A stretch of DNA of 64,000 nucleotides from Kriegella sp965368185 (GTDB lineage Bacteria; Bacteroidota; Bacteroidia; Flavobacteriales; Flavobacteriaceae). This document shows, piece after piece, positions 7,353 to 16,875 of this stretch; the first letter of the stretch is position 1, and each line of letters opens with the position of its first letter. Location of the stretch: contig CBDULZ010000009.1 in the NCBI GenBank assembly GCA_965368185.1, forward strand, positions 1 to 64,000, in the 5' to 3' direction. The notes beneath the pieces are model-generated. The model was not told where the DNA came from. It saw only the letters and a list, made by a program, of their open reading frames with translations, and searched no databases. The position numbers and the translations under genes were made by a program.

Positions 7353-10028
7353 TTAAAAAGTAAATGCGAGTCTTGCGTAGTAATAAGCGCCCCCAAAGCC
7401 CATTTGAACAGCATCCCAATAACCGCCACCTTCAACCCAATCATCTTGCTGGTTTGGGTATTCATTGAAAAGATTGTTAACCCCAATATTCAGTTTAACC
7501 CCATCGCTTAATTGATAACCCAATACCACATCGGTAATCAATTTCGGATTGTAATGATCGGTCGCCTGATCGATTTTATCAGCAAAACTTGCATAATCTG
7601 ATGTCGGCTCCAACATTTGAAAATCTAAAAGTTCAACACCGCTGAAGCGGGTCAATCCTAATCCGGCGTCAAATTTGTTTTTGCCATAGTTAACATTGAA
7701 AGTCAACTTGCTTTCGGGTGCCGAGGCCAAAAGAAATGCCTTGTCACGTTCGCCGAAAAAGGTTTCTGCATCGAGGTTTCCATTATTGACGTTGGTTATT
7801 TCCATATGGTTTAGATTGCCCGTAAAAGTGGCGGAAAGCCTACTATCATCAAAATTCTTTTTCCAGGACAAAACAATATCCAGACCTGTAGTTTCCGTAT
7901 CGACCCCATTTACAAAGAACTGGGCGGCCTCTACACCCTCAATTTGAGGGGTGTCAAAATTACCTGTTAAAACAATGCGGTCTTTTACGTTGATATAATA
8001 TCCATCTACAGTGGCGGTAAACGCCCCGAAAGTCGTAGTAAAACCAAGCCCGGCATTCAATGCCTTTTCTTCTTTGAGTTGGTCGATACCAAAGGATGCG
8101 GTAACCGGACTGTTATTGGGAGACAGTAATGACTCCAATGCCGCTCCGCCCACAAAGTTGGTAAAACGTAGGTTGTAATATTTTTGCGCCAAGGAAGGAG
8201 CTCTAAAACCGGTACTTACGGAGCCTCTTATGTTCACATTTTCGGAGGCCTTGTATCTAGCTGCTAGTTTTCCGTTCAAGGTACTTCCAAAATCACTAAA
8301 ATTTTCAAAACGTGCAGCAGCGCTCATAAGAAATGTCTCGCTAAAGTCAAATTCGCCGTCGGCATATAGTGAAAAATTACTCCTACTTCTATCGACTTCA
8401 TTTGCTGGACTATATCCGGGAAAACCTTGTGAGCCCCCGGGCCTAACTTCCCCAGTACCCGGTTCAGTAGGCTGGGTCTGATTGGCCGGGTCGATAATTA
8501 GAAGGCCATTTACATCGTAAGTTCCCCATGAACCCTCTTCCCCGGCAAAAATGATAAAGTTTTCAGTTCTATATTCCGCGCCAAAGGCCAAGTTCATACC
8601 TTCTAAAACCTGTTCATAATATTTTGAAAAATCGAGGTTGACGGTATTTTGGGTCAAAGTATGTCCGCCAGCATCGAAATCGGTAGGTGATACATCTTCC
8701 AGAGAGGCATTCAATGTGCCTTGTATGTAATAATGGAAATTATTGCTACCATAGGTATTGCTAACATCCAATTTCCAATCATTTGCCAACGTCGTTCTAA
8801 ATCCTGCCGAAACTGAATTGTCGATGATATTCGAAGTAATTCTTGGTGTAAATCCATTTGGGTAGATTGAGGGAATTACCCTATTGCCACCGTTTCTGGT
8901 GAACGCATAGGCATCGGTATCTCTAAAATTTCTACCTCCAAAAGCATAAAACTCCGAGTTTTCAGAAAGCGGCACAGCAGCGTTGACCATTAAATTAAAG
9001 CCATCGATGGCCGCTTCCCCAAATCCTCTTCTAAAATCAAAACCAGGTCGTAATGTCTTGTTTTTACTCACATATTCGGCGGTAACATTTACAAATCCGC
9101 CATCCTTACCGATGGCGGCACCGAAATTCACGCCCCCCTTTAACGAACCTCCGTCAAAATTTTGGTCATCGCCAATGGCATTGCCGTCCTTCTCAGTGTC
9201 TAAACGATTTCCATCAGTGTTGGCAGTACCGGCAGGGAAGTCTCCTTGGGCGTTTGTACTGTAGGCCCCATAACTGACAAAGCCGGTTACCTGGTCGACA
9301 TTGTCCTTTAAAACGATATTTATTACCCCGGCTATGGCATCAGAACCATATTGTGCCGCCGCACCGTCTCGTAAAATTTCTATTCTTTTTATAGAAGATG
9401 CGGGAATGGCATTTAAATCAGTTCCCGTATTACCGCGACCACGGGTGCCAAAAACATTGATTAGCGAAGATTGATGCCGCCTTTTTCCATTAATCAGTAC
9501 CAAGGTCTGATCAGGTCCGAGTCCCCTAAGTGTTGCAGGGTCTATGTGATCGGCGCCATCAGAACCCGATTGCTTGTTGGCATTGAATGATGGGGCAGCA
9601 TATTGAAGCAGTTCGTTAACTTCAATTTTACCACTTTGCGTGGCTACCTCAGCAATATCGATTACATCAACGGGTACCGCTGTATCGGTAGAGGTACGTT
9701 TCGGACTTCGAGAACCGACAAGTGTAACTTCGTCGAGTTGTACGCCTTCTGAAAGTATCATATCAATGGTGGTTCTTCCAGAACTATTTACTTCAGAAGT
9801 GTTAAATCCAATATAGCTAAATACTAAAGTAGCTCCATCGGCAACCGTTATTTCATAATTACCGTCAAAATCTGTGGTGGTGCCGTTCGTTGTTCCTTTT
9901 TCAACAATATTCACTCCGACCAAGGGCTGGGCCGATTCATCTTGAACGACACCCTTAATAGTATTTTGTGAAAAGCTGATTGAAATACAGAAAAACAGGA
10001 TAAAAGTTAATGCTTGGGTTTGTATCAT
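7353..10028 (-). CDS. TonB-dependent receptor
   Basis: 891-residue outer-membrane receptor. Order: signal peptide (about 1-20, ending ISFSQN), carboxypeptidase-D-like domain (about 24-105 with FDGNYEITV and FSYIGF), TonB-box region LDEVTLVGS, plug domain with LRGLGPDQTLVLINGKRRHQ and IEILRDGAAAQYGSDAIAGVINIVLK, then the barrel ending YYYARLAFTF. The terminal aromatic residue is typical of Omp85-inserted barrels. It has no SusD partner, so it is not a SusC-type receptor. I see no clear substrate clue. The gene stands alone and shares a bidirectional terminator with the ferredoxin gene. Confidence 0.95.
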   Translation of the reverse strand: MIQTQALTFILFFCISISFSQNTIKGVVQDESAQPLVGVNIVEKGTTNGTTTDFDGNYEITVADGATLVFSYIGFNTSEVNSSGRTTIDMILSEGVQLDEVTLVGSRSPKRTSTDTAVPVDVIDIAEVATQSGKIEVNELLQYAAPSFNANKQSGSDGADHIDPATLRGLGPDQTLVLINGKRRHQSSLINVFGTRGRGNTGTDLNAIPASSIKRIEILRDGAAAQYGSDAIAGVINIVLKDNVDQVTGFVSYGAYSTNAQGDFPAGTANTDGNRLDTEKDGNAIGDDQNFDGGSLKGGVNFGAAIGKDGGFVNVTAEYVSKNKTLRPGFDFRRGFGEAAIDGFNLMVNAAVPLSENSEFYAFGGRNFRDTDAYAFTRNGGNRVIPSIYPNGFTPRITSNIIDNSVSAGFRTTLANDWKLDVSNTYGSNNFHYYIQGTLNASLEDVSPTDFDAGGHTLTQNTVNLDFSKYYEQVLEGMNLAFGAEYRTENFIIFAGEEGSWGTYDVNGLLIIDPANQTQPTEPGTGEVRPGGSQGFPGYSPANEVDRSRSNFSLYADGEFDFSETFLMSAAARFENFSDFGSTLNGKLAARYKASENVNIRGSVSTGFRAPSLAQKYYNLRFTNFVGGAALESLLSPNNSPVTASFGIDQLKEEKALNAGLGFTTTFGAFTATVDGYYINVKDRIVLTGNFDTPQIEGVEAAQFFVNGVDTETTGLDIVLSWKKNFDDSRLSATFTGNLNHMEITNVNNGNLDAETFFGERDKAFLLASAPESKLTFNVNYGKNKFDAGLGLTRFSGVELLDFQMLEPTSDYASFADKIDQATDHYNPKLITDVVLGYQLSDGVKLNIGVNNLFNEYPNQQDDWVEGGGYWDAVQMGFGGAYYYARLAFTF

Positions 10029-10474
10029 AATCTTACAGTGTTAGAAGTTAGTTAATCTAAATTAGCATTATTTGTTGTTTAATTAAGTCGGGAGAATAAA
10101 AAGTTTGAAATCCCTTAGGGGGTAGGTAGTAAAATTTTTGTATCAACGCCATGAGAAAAAATACAAAAGGTAGCCTAATTCCTATTTAATGAAAACCTGA
10201 CTAGTAATTGGCAAGGTTTCGGCAGGGGGTGTTATGTAATTGTTTTTCAATTTAATGTCTTGAATGTCAACCTTGGAAACGCAGAATATGTGAACCATTG
10301 CCTTGATTGTTTGTTCTTTGTTTGTCCTCTTTAATTTATTTGGATGTGTTCTAGGTTATTATGTCGTATTTACCAAGCTGTTTTACATTCTTCCTATTAT
10401 CTTTGCAGCTGTTAAAAAAAAATGAATTAAAGGCACTTTAATACGTCGTCTTTTGGTTCTTACATCTTTTGATT
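10029..10474. other. Intergenic region between TonB receptor and ychF
   Basis: 445 bp, AT-rich, between two divergently transcribed genes. It holds a candidate -7 box for ychF at 10398-10405. I find no convincing promoter for the receptor, and no RNA gene, repeat or small coding frame. Confidence 0.6.
10398..10405 (+). promoter_or_regulatory. Candidate -7 box of ychF
   Basis: TATCTTTG fits TAnnTTTG. The -33 element is not clear. The start codon is at 10475. Confidence 0.4.
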
Positions 10475-11569
10475 ATGAAAGCAGGTATCGTAGGATTGCC
10501 CAATGTTGGCAAATCGACCCTTTTTAATTGTTTGTCAAATGCAAAGGCGCAAAGTGCGAACTTTCCATTTTGTACCATCGAACCTAACATTGGTGTTGTC
10601 AATGTGCCCGATAGTAGGTTGCAAAAACTTGAAGAATTGGTTACTCCCGAACGGGTTTTACCGGCAACGGTAGAAATCGTTGATATTGCCGGATTGGTGA
10701 AAGGTGCCAGCAAAGGGGAGGGGCTCGGCAATCAGTTTTTAGGTAATATTCGGGAAACAGACGCCATTCTTCACGTGCTGCGCTGCTTTGACAATGAAAA
10801 TATTGTGCATGTCGATGGTTCTGTAGACCCTATTCGCGATAAGGAAACCATAGATATGGAGCTGCAATTGAAGGACTTGGAAACCGTTGAAAAGAAACTT
10901 GAAAAAGTGAAAAGGGCGGCAAAAACAGGAAATAAAGAAGCTCAAAAAGAGGAAGCCATTCTTTTAAAATTAAAAGGAGGACTGGAATCTGGAATATCGG
11001 TGCGGGCAATCGAAATAGAGAAAGATGCCAGAAACGAATTTGTAAAACCCTTGCAGTTCATTACAGACAAACCCGTAATGTATGTTTGCAATGTAGATGA
11101 GGAAGCTGCGGCATCTGGAAACGAATACGTGGAAAAGGTCAAAGCGGCAGTGGCGAACGAAAACGCAGAGGTTGTTGTTTTGGCCGTTGGTACCGAAGCA
11201 GATATTACCGAGCTAGAGACTTATGAAGAACGTCAAATGTTTCTTGAAGATCTAGGATTGACCGAACCGGGTTCTGCTAAATTGATTCGTGGAGCCTATA
11301 AACTATTGAATCTTGAAACTTATTTTACGGCAGGGGTGAAGGAGGTAAGAGCTTGGACAATTCCGGTCGGGGCTACGGCGCCGCAGGCAGCGGGTGTAAT
11401 ACATACCGATTTTGAAAAGGGGTTTATACGGGCGGAGGTTATTGCATATAATGATTATACCCAATATGGTAGCGAAGCCAAGGTCAAGGAAGCTGGAAAG
11501 ATGCGCGTAGAGGGCAAAGATTACATCGTTAAAGATGGTGACGTTATGCATTTTAGATTTAACGTGTAA
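10475..11569 (+). CDS. ychF: Redox-regulated ATPase YchF/EngD
   Basis: 364-residue Obg-family P-loop NTPase. GLPNVGKST at 7-15 is the P-loop, FCTIEPNIG the switch region, and the specificity motif reads CNVDEE in place of NKxD, which explains the known preference of YchF for ATP over GTP. A coiled-coil insert (about 120-160) and a C-terminal TGS-like domain with GFIRAEVIAY follow. The start is the ATG at 10475: the family begins MKAGIVGLPN, so the in-frame TTG six bases earlier is not needed. It is cytoplasmic and ribosome-associated in other bacteria. Monocistronic by context. Confidence 0.97.
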   Translation: MKAGIVGLPNVGKSTLFNCLSNAKAQSANFPFCTIEPNIGVVNVPDSRLQKLEELVTPERVLPATVEIVDIAGLVKGASKGEGLGNQFLGNIRETDAILHVLRCFDNENIVHVDGSVDPIRDKETIDMELQLKDLETVEKKLEKVKRAAKTGNKEAQKEEAILLKLKGGLESGISVRAIEIEKDARNEFVKPLQFITDKPVMYVCNVDEEAAASGNEYVEKVKAAVANENAEVVVLAVGTEADITELETYEERQMFLEDLGLTEPGSAKLIRGAYKLLNLETYFTAGVKEVRAWTIPVGATAPQAAGVIHTDFEKGFIRAEVIAYNDYTQYGSEAKVKEAGKMRVEGKDYIVKDGDVMHFRFNV

Positions 11570-11678
11570 ACAAATAGTATCAACAGCTAAAAGTTTTTAG
11601 GAATTTCTTGGTTGCCTGTTCAGGCTAGTCTTTTGTATTGGTTTGCACATTTCTAGATAATAGGGTTTACAAAAGTGC

Positions 11679-12059
11679 TTAAGAACTAATAATTAATTTC
11701 TCGAAGATAATCTCGAATTCAGATTTCAGCTTATAATCGTCAATAGGTTTGTGGATAATATGTACGGGATTGGTTTTTCTGGCCCTTTGCAGGGTAGATT
11801 CGTCTGAGTTTCCGGTAATGAATACTACGGGAATTTTGTATTTATCGTAAATAATCTGGGAGGTTTCAATACCATCTCGTTCCCCGGAAATACCGATGTC
11901 TAAGAGTATTAGGTTTGGGCTGTTATTTTCAATAAAAACAAGAGCATCTTCACTATTATCAACAGTATGGGCAACTTCATGGCCCATATCCATTATTATA
12001 CTTTCTAAAAACATTTGAATAATAAAATTATCCTCAATAATTAAAACTTTTAACTCCAT
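11679..12059 (-). CDS. Single-domain response regulator
   Basis: 126 residues, receiver domain only. Acidic pocket IIEDN at the start, phospho-acceptor D54 in LILLDIGISG, T/S in FITGNSDES, and K104 in IIHKPID. With no output domain it probably acts by protein contact. The gene follows the histidine kinase at 12064-13662. A start at 12080 would overlap the kinase gene by 17 bp; the ATG at 12059, right before ELKVLIIEDN, fits the domain edge and leaves a 4-bp gap. Either is possible. The pair is likely co-translated. Confidence 0.9.
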   Translation of the reverse strand: MELKVLIIEDNFIIQMFLESIIMDMGHEVAHTVDNSEDALVFIENNSPNLILLDIGISGERDGIETSQIIYDKYKIPVVFITGNSDESTLQRARKTNPVHIIHKPIDDYKLKSEFEIIFEKLIISS

Positions 12060-12063
12060 AGAC

Positions 12064-13662
12064 TTATGATGTTTGTTCAATTTCCTGAAAGGTTATTATA
12101 TAGTGGGTTCCCTTTTTAGAATTATCCTTTTCAACGTTGCCTCTAAGTTGGAGTGCCAGTTTGTGAATCAGTTTCAACCCAAGGGTTACCGTATTCCTAA
12201 AGTTTTTATCATCCGGAAAACCAATCCCATTGTCTCCTATATTTAAAATAAAATTAGGATAGTTTAATTTTTTGACCTCAATTGAAATGGTGCCTTCCGC
12301 GTTTTTGAATCCGTATTTCAATGAATTGGTAACTATTTCATTTATAAGAAGCCCAAGCGGTATTGAAGTGTCAATATTTAAAAATAAATCGTCGGCATCG
12401 ATTTTTAGTTCAATTTGATTTTTTGAGCCTTTCATTGAAGTAATCAACGTCCTCACCAATTGATGAAGGTAATCTGCATAATTAATTCTACTAAGATCAC
12501 TGTTTTTATAGAGCATTTCATGAACGATGGCCATCGAATTAATTCGATATTGGGCGTACCTAAAAAGGCCCTTGACCTGATTGTCGTCAATAAAACTTGA
12601 TTGAAGACTCAACAAGCTGGTTATTATCTGTAAGTTATTTTTAACCCTATGGTGTATTTCCTTTAATAGGGTGTTTCTTTCCAGTAAACGAAGCTCTGAA
12701 GTTTCGTTAAGGGCCGTTATATACCTGTTTTTTTGGTATAACGAATAAATGATGATTAGAAACAGAAGTACGCCTAAGGTCAAAATCGCAGCGGTTTTAA
12801 ATACTGAAAATCTATAATTCTTAAGATCGTGTTCTAGTGTTTCGAAATCGTGTTTGGTATAAATCGTCCAACTAGGCGCTCCATCAAAGCTTATGGTTTT
12901 CGAGAAATAAATTGGATGACCTTTATCGTCTGTTTTGGTCAAATCGGTTTTAACGGTAGAAAACTGAACTTCATCATTATTGTAAAACACCTCGTTATCG
13001 GCATTGAGCAAACCAATTTCTAGGTCGTTAAAGTTTTTGAGCCAATTGTTGACATTGAAATTTAAACCAACGATTCCTTTAAGTTCGTCTTCATCAAAAA
13101 CCGGGGTGAAAAAGCGAATCGTAGGTTTATAGGGCACTTCGACCTTTCCATTTTCTACATTGAAATCAAGGCTTGAGACAAATACATCTCCGCTATTTAA
13201 TTTTATGGCCTCTTTAAAATAGTATCTTTCACTTTTGTTTTGTAATTGCTCATTGGGTAAAATAATGATACTGTCGTCCTTATTTTCAACCCTAATGATT
13301 TCCATTCCATTCGTATCAATAAATCTGGACTGAAAATAATTTTCGTCTATTTCTAAAAATTGGAGAAGTTTTGAGGCTGTGGACCCGATGGGCTCTTTAG
13401 TTTTAAAATCTAGTTCGATCAAATCCTTTATAAAAAGTATATTTTTTTTACTAATATTATAAAGTTTCTGAAGCCGTTCCTCACCAGTGGTCAAACGATT
13501 GTTGGCCTTTATATTTTCGACAAGGGTTATATTCCGGTCATAGATTTTAATGCGCTCAAAAGTATTGTACCAGATTAATATCGTCGAGATTAAAAATATG
13601 GCAATGGCCGCAATTATTCTTCGTTTACCCATCCGCTGGTTTAGGATAATTTTTTTGGACAA
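12064..13662 (-). CDS. Sensor histidine kinase, HisKA_2 type, extracytoplasmic sensor
   Basis: 532-residue membrane kinase. TM1 at about 16-32, an extracytoplasmic Cache-like sensor domain at about 40-285, TM2 at about 289-308. Then a HisKA_2 dimerisation region with the phospho-acceptor H337 in KEIHHRVKNNLQ, and a HATPase domain with NEIVTNSLKYGF (N box), DNGIGF (G1) and LGLKLIHKLALQL. HisKA_2 kinases usually pair with single-domain receivers, as here (gene at 11679-12059). The ligand is unknown. A candidate promoter lies at 13721-13755. Confidence 0.95.
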   Translation of the reverse strand: MSKKIILNQRMGKRRIIAAIAIFLISTILIWYNTFERIKIYDRNITLVENIKANNRLTTGEERLQKLYNISKKNILFIKDLIELDFKTKEPIGSTASKLLQFLEIDENYFQSRFIDTNGMEIIRVENKDDSIIILPNEQLQNKSERYYFKEAIKLNSGDVFVSSLDFNVENGKVEVPYKPTIRFFTPVFDEDELKGIVGLNFNVNNWLKNFNDLEIGLLNADNEVFYNNDEVQFSTVKTDLTKTDDKGHPIYFSKTISFDGAPSWTIYTKHDFETLEHDLKNYRFSVFKTAAILTLGVLLFLIIIYSLYQKNRYITALNETSELRLLERNTLLKEIHHRVKNNLQIITSLLSLQSSFIDDNQVKGLFRYAQYRINSMAIVHEMLYKNSDLSRINYADYLHQLVRTLITSMKGSKNQIELKIDADDLFLNIDTSIPLGLLINEIVTNSLKYGFKNAEGTISIEVKKLNYPNFILNIGDNGIGFPDDKNFRNTVTLGLKLIHKLALQLRGNVEKDNSKKGTHYIITFQEIEQTS

Positions 13663-13720
13663 TTTTAATTATACCCATTCAATATTCCGATTATTTAATC
13701 TAAATAAATTTCAGCAAATT

Positions 13721-13755
13721 CAAAGTTAATAATTTGTAAGTTAATTACTACCAAA
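13721..13755 (-). promoter_or_regulatory. Candidate promoter of the HisKA_2 kinase gene
   Basis: Minus-strand TTTG (13755-13752) and TAACTTTG (13728-13721) are 23 bp apart, slightly longer than the usual spacing. The start codon is at 13662. Confidence 0.4.
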
Positions 13756-13934
13756 AATGTTTTTGTAATTCTTAAAGTATTCTTAAAATAACTCGGTAAT
13801 TTTTAACTATTCCATGCTTATATCTATTACGTGCCGTGAATTTATAAAATCTATCTGGGTATCGTAATTCGTTTTGCTCTGGTATTTTCATTTTTCCGAA
13901 AAGTTAGAACTTACATCAATATACGCAAGCAAAT

Positions 13935-14816
13935 ATGTCTGAAAAAGGAATAGGTATCCTATTCGCCGTTTTAGGGGTTGTTTTGTTCTCAACAAAGGCC
14001 GTAATGGTCAAAATGGCCTATGGTTATGGGGCTGATCACTTGAGTCTACTCTTGTTTCGAATGGTTTTTGCCGTTCCGGCTTATATTGGTATCGCTTTTT
14101 GGAAAAAGCCAATCCATCCCCAAGAAGTTCAGCGAACGGATTTCATTTGGCTCATTTTCTTCGGAGTGGTTGGTTATTACATGGCGAGCTTGTTTGATTT
14201 TATGGGTCTGAACTATATTAAGGCAGGGCTTGAACGCATCATCTTGTTTATCTATCCAACGATTGTGGTTTTGTTATCGTGGTTGATTTTTAAGAAAAAG
14301 ATTACTATAACCCAATCTGTGGCCATCGCCATTACTTATATCGGGGTAGTAATCACGTTTTCGAATGAAATAGGATTGGATAATGGGCAAAATGTACTTT
14401 GGGGCGGCTTTCTTATTTTTTTGAGCGCCCTAACATATGCGGTATATTTGGTGGGCAGCGGATGGTTGATTCCAAAATTCGGGGTTTTGCAATTCACTTC
14501 GTATGCGATGATTGTATCGACGGCCTGCATAATCGTACACTATTTATTGGCTGGCGATCTTAAGCCTTTTCAATTTTCTTGGGAAGTCTATTTACTTGGT
14601 GCAGCCATGGCATTTTTTGCAACATTGATTCCTTCGTTTTTGGTTTCTGCCGCAATTCAGCGTTTGGGAGCCTCGACTTTTTCGATATTTGGAAGCCTTG
14701 GTCCGGTATCAACAATTATTCTGGCCTATTTTTTACTTGATGAACAAATCACCCTGATTCAACTATTTGGTATCCTTGTCGTTATCGCGGGGGTTGCTTT
14801 TGTTTCAAAAAAATAA
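13935..14816 (+). CDS. EamA-family (DMT) membrane transporter
   Basis: 293 residues with about ten hydrophobic segments in two EamA repeats of five. The first repeat starts GILFAVLGVVLFSTKAVMVK and the second starts GGFLIFLSALTYAVYLVGSG. It ends LIQLFGILVVIAGVAFVSKK, typical of drug/metabolite exporters. The substrate cannot be told from the sequence. The gene is alone: the kinase gene upstream is divergent (272-bp gap) and parE begins 174 bp downstream. Confidence 0.93.
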   Translation: MSEKGIGILFAVLGVVLFSTKAVMVKMAYGYGADHLSLLLFRMVFAVPAYIGIAFWKKPIHPQEVQRTDFIWLIFFGVVGYYMASLFDFMGLNYIKAGLERIILFIYPTIVVLLSWLIFKKKITITQSVAIAITYIGVVITFSNEIGLDNGQNVLWGGFLIFLSALTYAVYLVGSGWLIPKFGVLQFTSYAMIVSTACIIVHYLLAGDLKPFQFSWEVYLLGAAMAFFATLIPSFLVSAAIQRLGASTFSIFGSLGPVSTIILAYFLLDEQITLIQLFGILVVIAGVAFVSKK

Positions 14817-14990
14817 ACTTTGTTTTGGAAGCTCGGGTGTCAGAAAAAATGGTTTTCTTTACGTTAAAGGATATTTATGGGTTCAGTTGGCTATCAACAA
14901 AACTATACCTTCTTTGTTAATTACTTTCCTTGTCGTACATTTTGATTATTGCATTAGAATTTTATATTAGCAGAGGTAAACCCTAATTGT

Positions 14991-16844
14991 ATGGCACAAT
15001 CGCAATATACCGAAGATAATATTCGGTCGCTTGACTGGAAAGAACACATTCGTCTGCGACCGGGAATGTACATTGGAAAATTAGGCGACGGTTCTTCCGC
15101 CGATGACGGTATTTATATTCTTTTAAAAGAAACCATAGACAACTGTATCGACGAGTTTGTTATGGGGGCCGGAAAAACCATAGAAATATCGATTCAAGGC
15201 GAACGGGTTATTGTGCGCGATTACGGTCGGGGTATTCCGCTGGGTAAAGTTGTCGATGTTGTATCAAAAATGAACACGGGGGGCAAGTATGATTCGCGGG
15301 CCTTTAAGAAGTCAGTGGGCCTAAATGGTGTTGGTACCAAAGCGGTCAATGCACTTTCAAGCTATTTTAGGGTCGAGAGTACCCGAGATGGTAAATCAAA
15401 ATCAGCGGAGTTTGAAATCGGTGAACTGAAAGATGAAGAGCTGTTAGAGGAAACAACGAGAAGACGGGGCACCAAGGTTACCTTTATTCCTGATGAGACT
15501 ATTTTCAAAAAGTACAAGTATAGAAATGAGTATGTCGAGCGCATGCTTAAAAACTACGTATACCTTAATCCAGGGCTAAGTATTCTTTTTAACGGTGAAA
15601 AATTCCATTCTGAGAATGGATTGAAAGATTTGTTGGAAGACAATAATAATATGGATGACATGCTTTACCCGGTCATTCATTTGAAAGGGGATGATATCGA
15701 AGTGGCCCTGACCCATAGCAAGACACAATACAGTGAAGAGTACCATTCATTTGTCAATGGCCAGCATACAACGCAGGGGGGTACGCACCAGTCTGCATTT
15801 CGAGAAGCTTTGGTGAAGACAGTACGCGATTTCTACGGAAAAAATTACGAGGCTTCCGATATACGAAAGTCTATCATCTCCGCTATTTCCATTAAGGTTA
15901 TGGAGCCCGTTTTCGAGAGTCAAACCAAGACTAAATTGGGTTCTACCGATATGGGAGGTGATTTTCCTACTGTGCGAACCTATATCAATGATTTTGTCGG
16001 TAAGTATCTTGATAATTACCTCCATAAAAATCCTGAAACTGCCGATAAGCTACAGCGCAAGATCATGATGGCCGAAAAGGAGCGTAAAGAACTTTCCGGT
16101 ATACGAAAATTGGCCCGGGATCGAGCAAAAAAGGCAAACTTACATAATAAGAAGTTGCGTGACTGCCGAGTTCATTTGGGTGATATGAAGCATGACAGAA
16201 GGTTGGATAGTACCCTGTTTATTACCGAAGGTGATTCGGCTTCGGGTTCTATTACAAAATCACGGGATGTAAATACCCAAGCGGTCTTTAGTCTTCGCGG
16301 AAAGCCTTTGAATTCGTATGGTATGTCGAAAAAAATCGTATACGAAAATGAAGAATTCAATTTGTTGCAGGCGGCCCTTAATATTGAAGAATCAATGGAA
16401 GATTTACGGTATAATAATATCGTTATCGCCACGGATGCCGATGTTGACGGAATGCATATTCGATTGCTGCTGATTACTTTTTTTCTTCAATTCTTTCCTG
16501 AATTAATAAAGGAAAATCATTTATATATTCTGCAAACACCCTTGTTTCGTGTGCGAAATACGAAGCAAACAATATATTGTTACAGTGAGGAAGAGCGAAG
16601 AGCTGCCATTGAGAAACTTTCAGGAAAACATGAAATAACCCGATTTAAGGGGCTGGGCGAAATATCTCCCGACGAATTCAAACATTTTATTGGCGATGAT
16701 ATCCGGTTGGAACCGGTAATGCTTGATAGGGCCATGTCAATTGAAGAATTGTTGAACTTCTACATGGGTAAAAATACACCGAACCGGCAAAAATTCATCA
16801 TTAACAATCTTAAAGTAGAGATTGATTTAATAGAAAATATTTAA
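14991..16844 (+). CDS. parE: DNA topoisomerase IV subunit B
   Basis: 617 residues. N-terminal GHKL ATPase with ETIDNCIDEF, DYGRGIPLG and GLNGVGTKAVNALS; transducer domain; TOPRIM domain with ITEGDSASGS and the metal motif DADVDGMHIR. The C-terminus, KNTPNRQKFIINNLK, is typical. The gene is 31 bp upstream of a ParC-type subunit, which identifies the pair as topoisomerase IV (chromosome decatenation) rather than gyrase, whose genes are usually unlinked in this phylum. Confidence 0.95.
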   Translation: MAQSQYTEDNIRSLDWKEHIRLRPGMYIGKLGDGSSADDGIYILLKETIDNCIDEFVMGAGKTIEISIQGERVIVRDYGRGIPLGKVVDVVSKMNTGGKYDSRAFKKSVGLNGVGTKAVNALSSYFRVESTRDGKSKSAEFEIGELKDEELLEETTRRRGTKVTFIPDETIFKKYKYRNEYVERMLKNYVYLNPGLSILFNGEKFHSENGLKDLLEDNNNMDDMLYPVIHLKGDDIEVALTHSKTQYSEEYHSFVNGQHTTQGGTHQSAFREALVKTVRDFYGKNYEASDIRKSIISAISIKVMEPVFESQTKTKLGSTDMGGDFPTVRTYINDFVGKYLDNYLHKNPETADKLQRKIMMAEKERKELSGIRKLARDRAKKANLHNKKLRDCRVHLGDMKHDRRLDSTLFITEGDSASGSITKSRDVNTQAVFSLRGKPLNSYGMSKKIVYENEEFNLLQAALNIEESMEDLRYNNIVIATDADVDGMHIRLLLITFFLQFFPELIKENHLYILQTPLFRVRNTKQTIYCYSEEERRAAIEKLSGKHEITRFKGLGEISPDEFKHFIGDDIRLEPVMLDRAMSIEELLNFYMGKNTPNRQKFIINNLKVEIDLIENI

Positions 16845-16875
16845 TTATAAACCAGACTAATACGAATTCTTCTTT

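Noticed and set aside
10469..10474. TTG start six bases upstream of the ychF ATG
   Set aside because: The family protein begins MKAGIVGLPN, which the ATG at 10475 supplies.
14767..14970. 67-residue frame after the EamA transporter
   Set aside because: Starts inside the transporter gene in another frame and has no recognisable features; no ribosome site.
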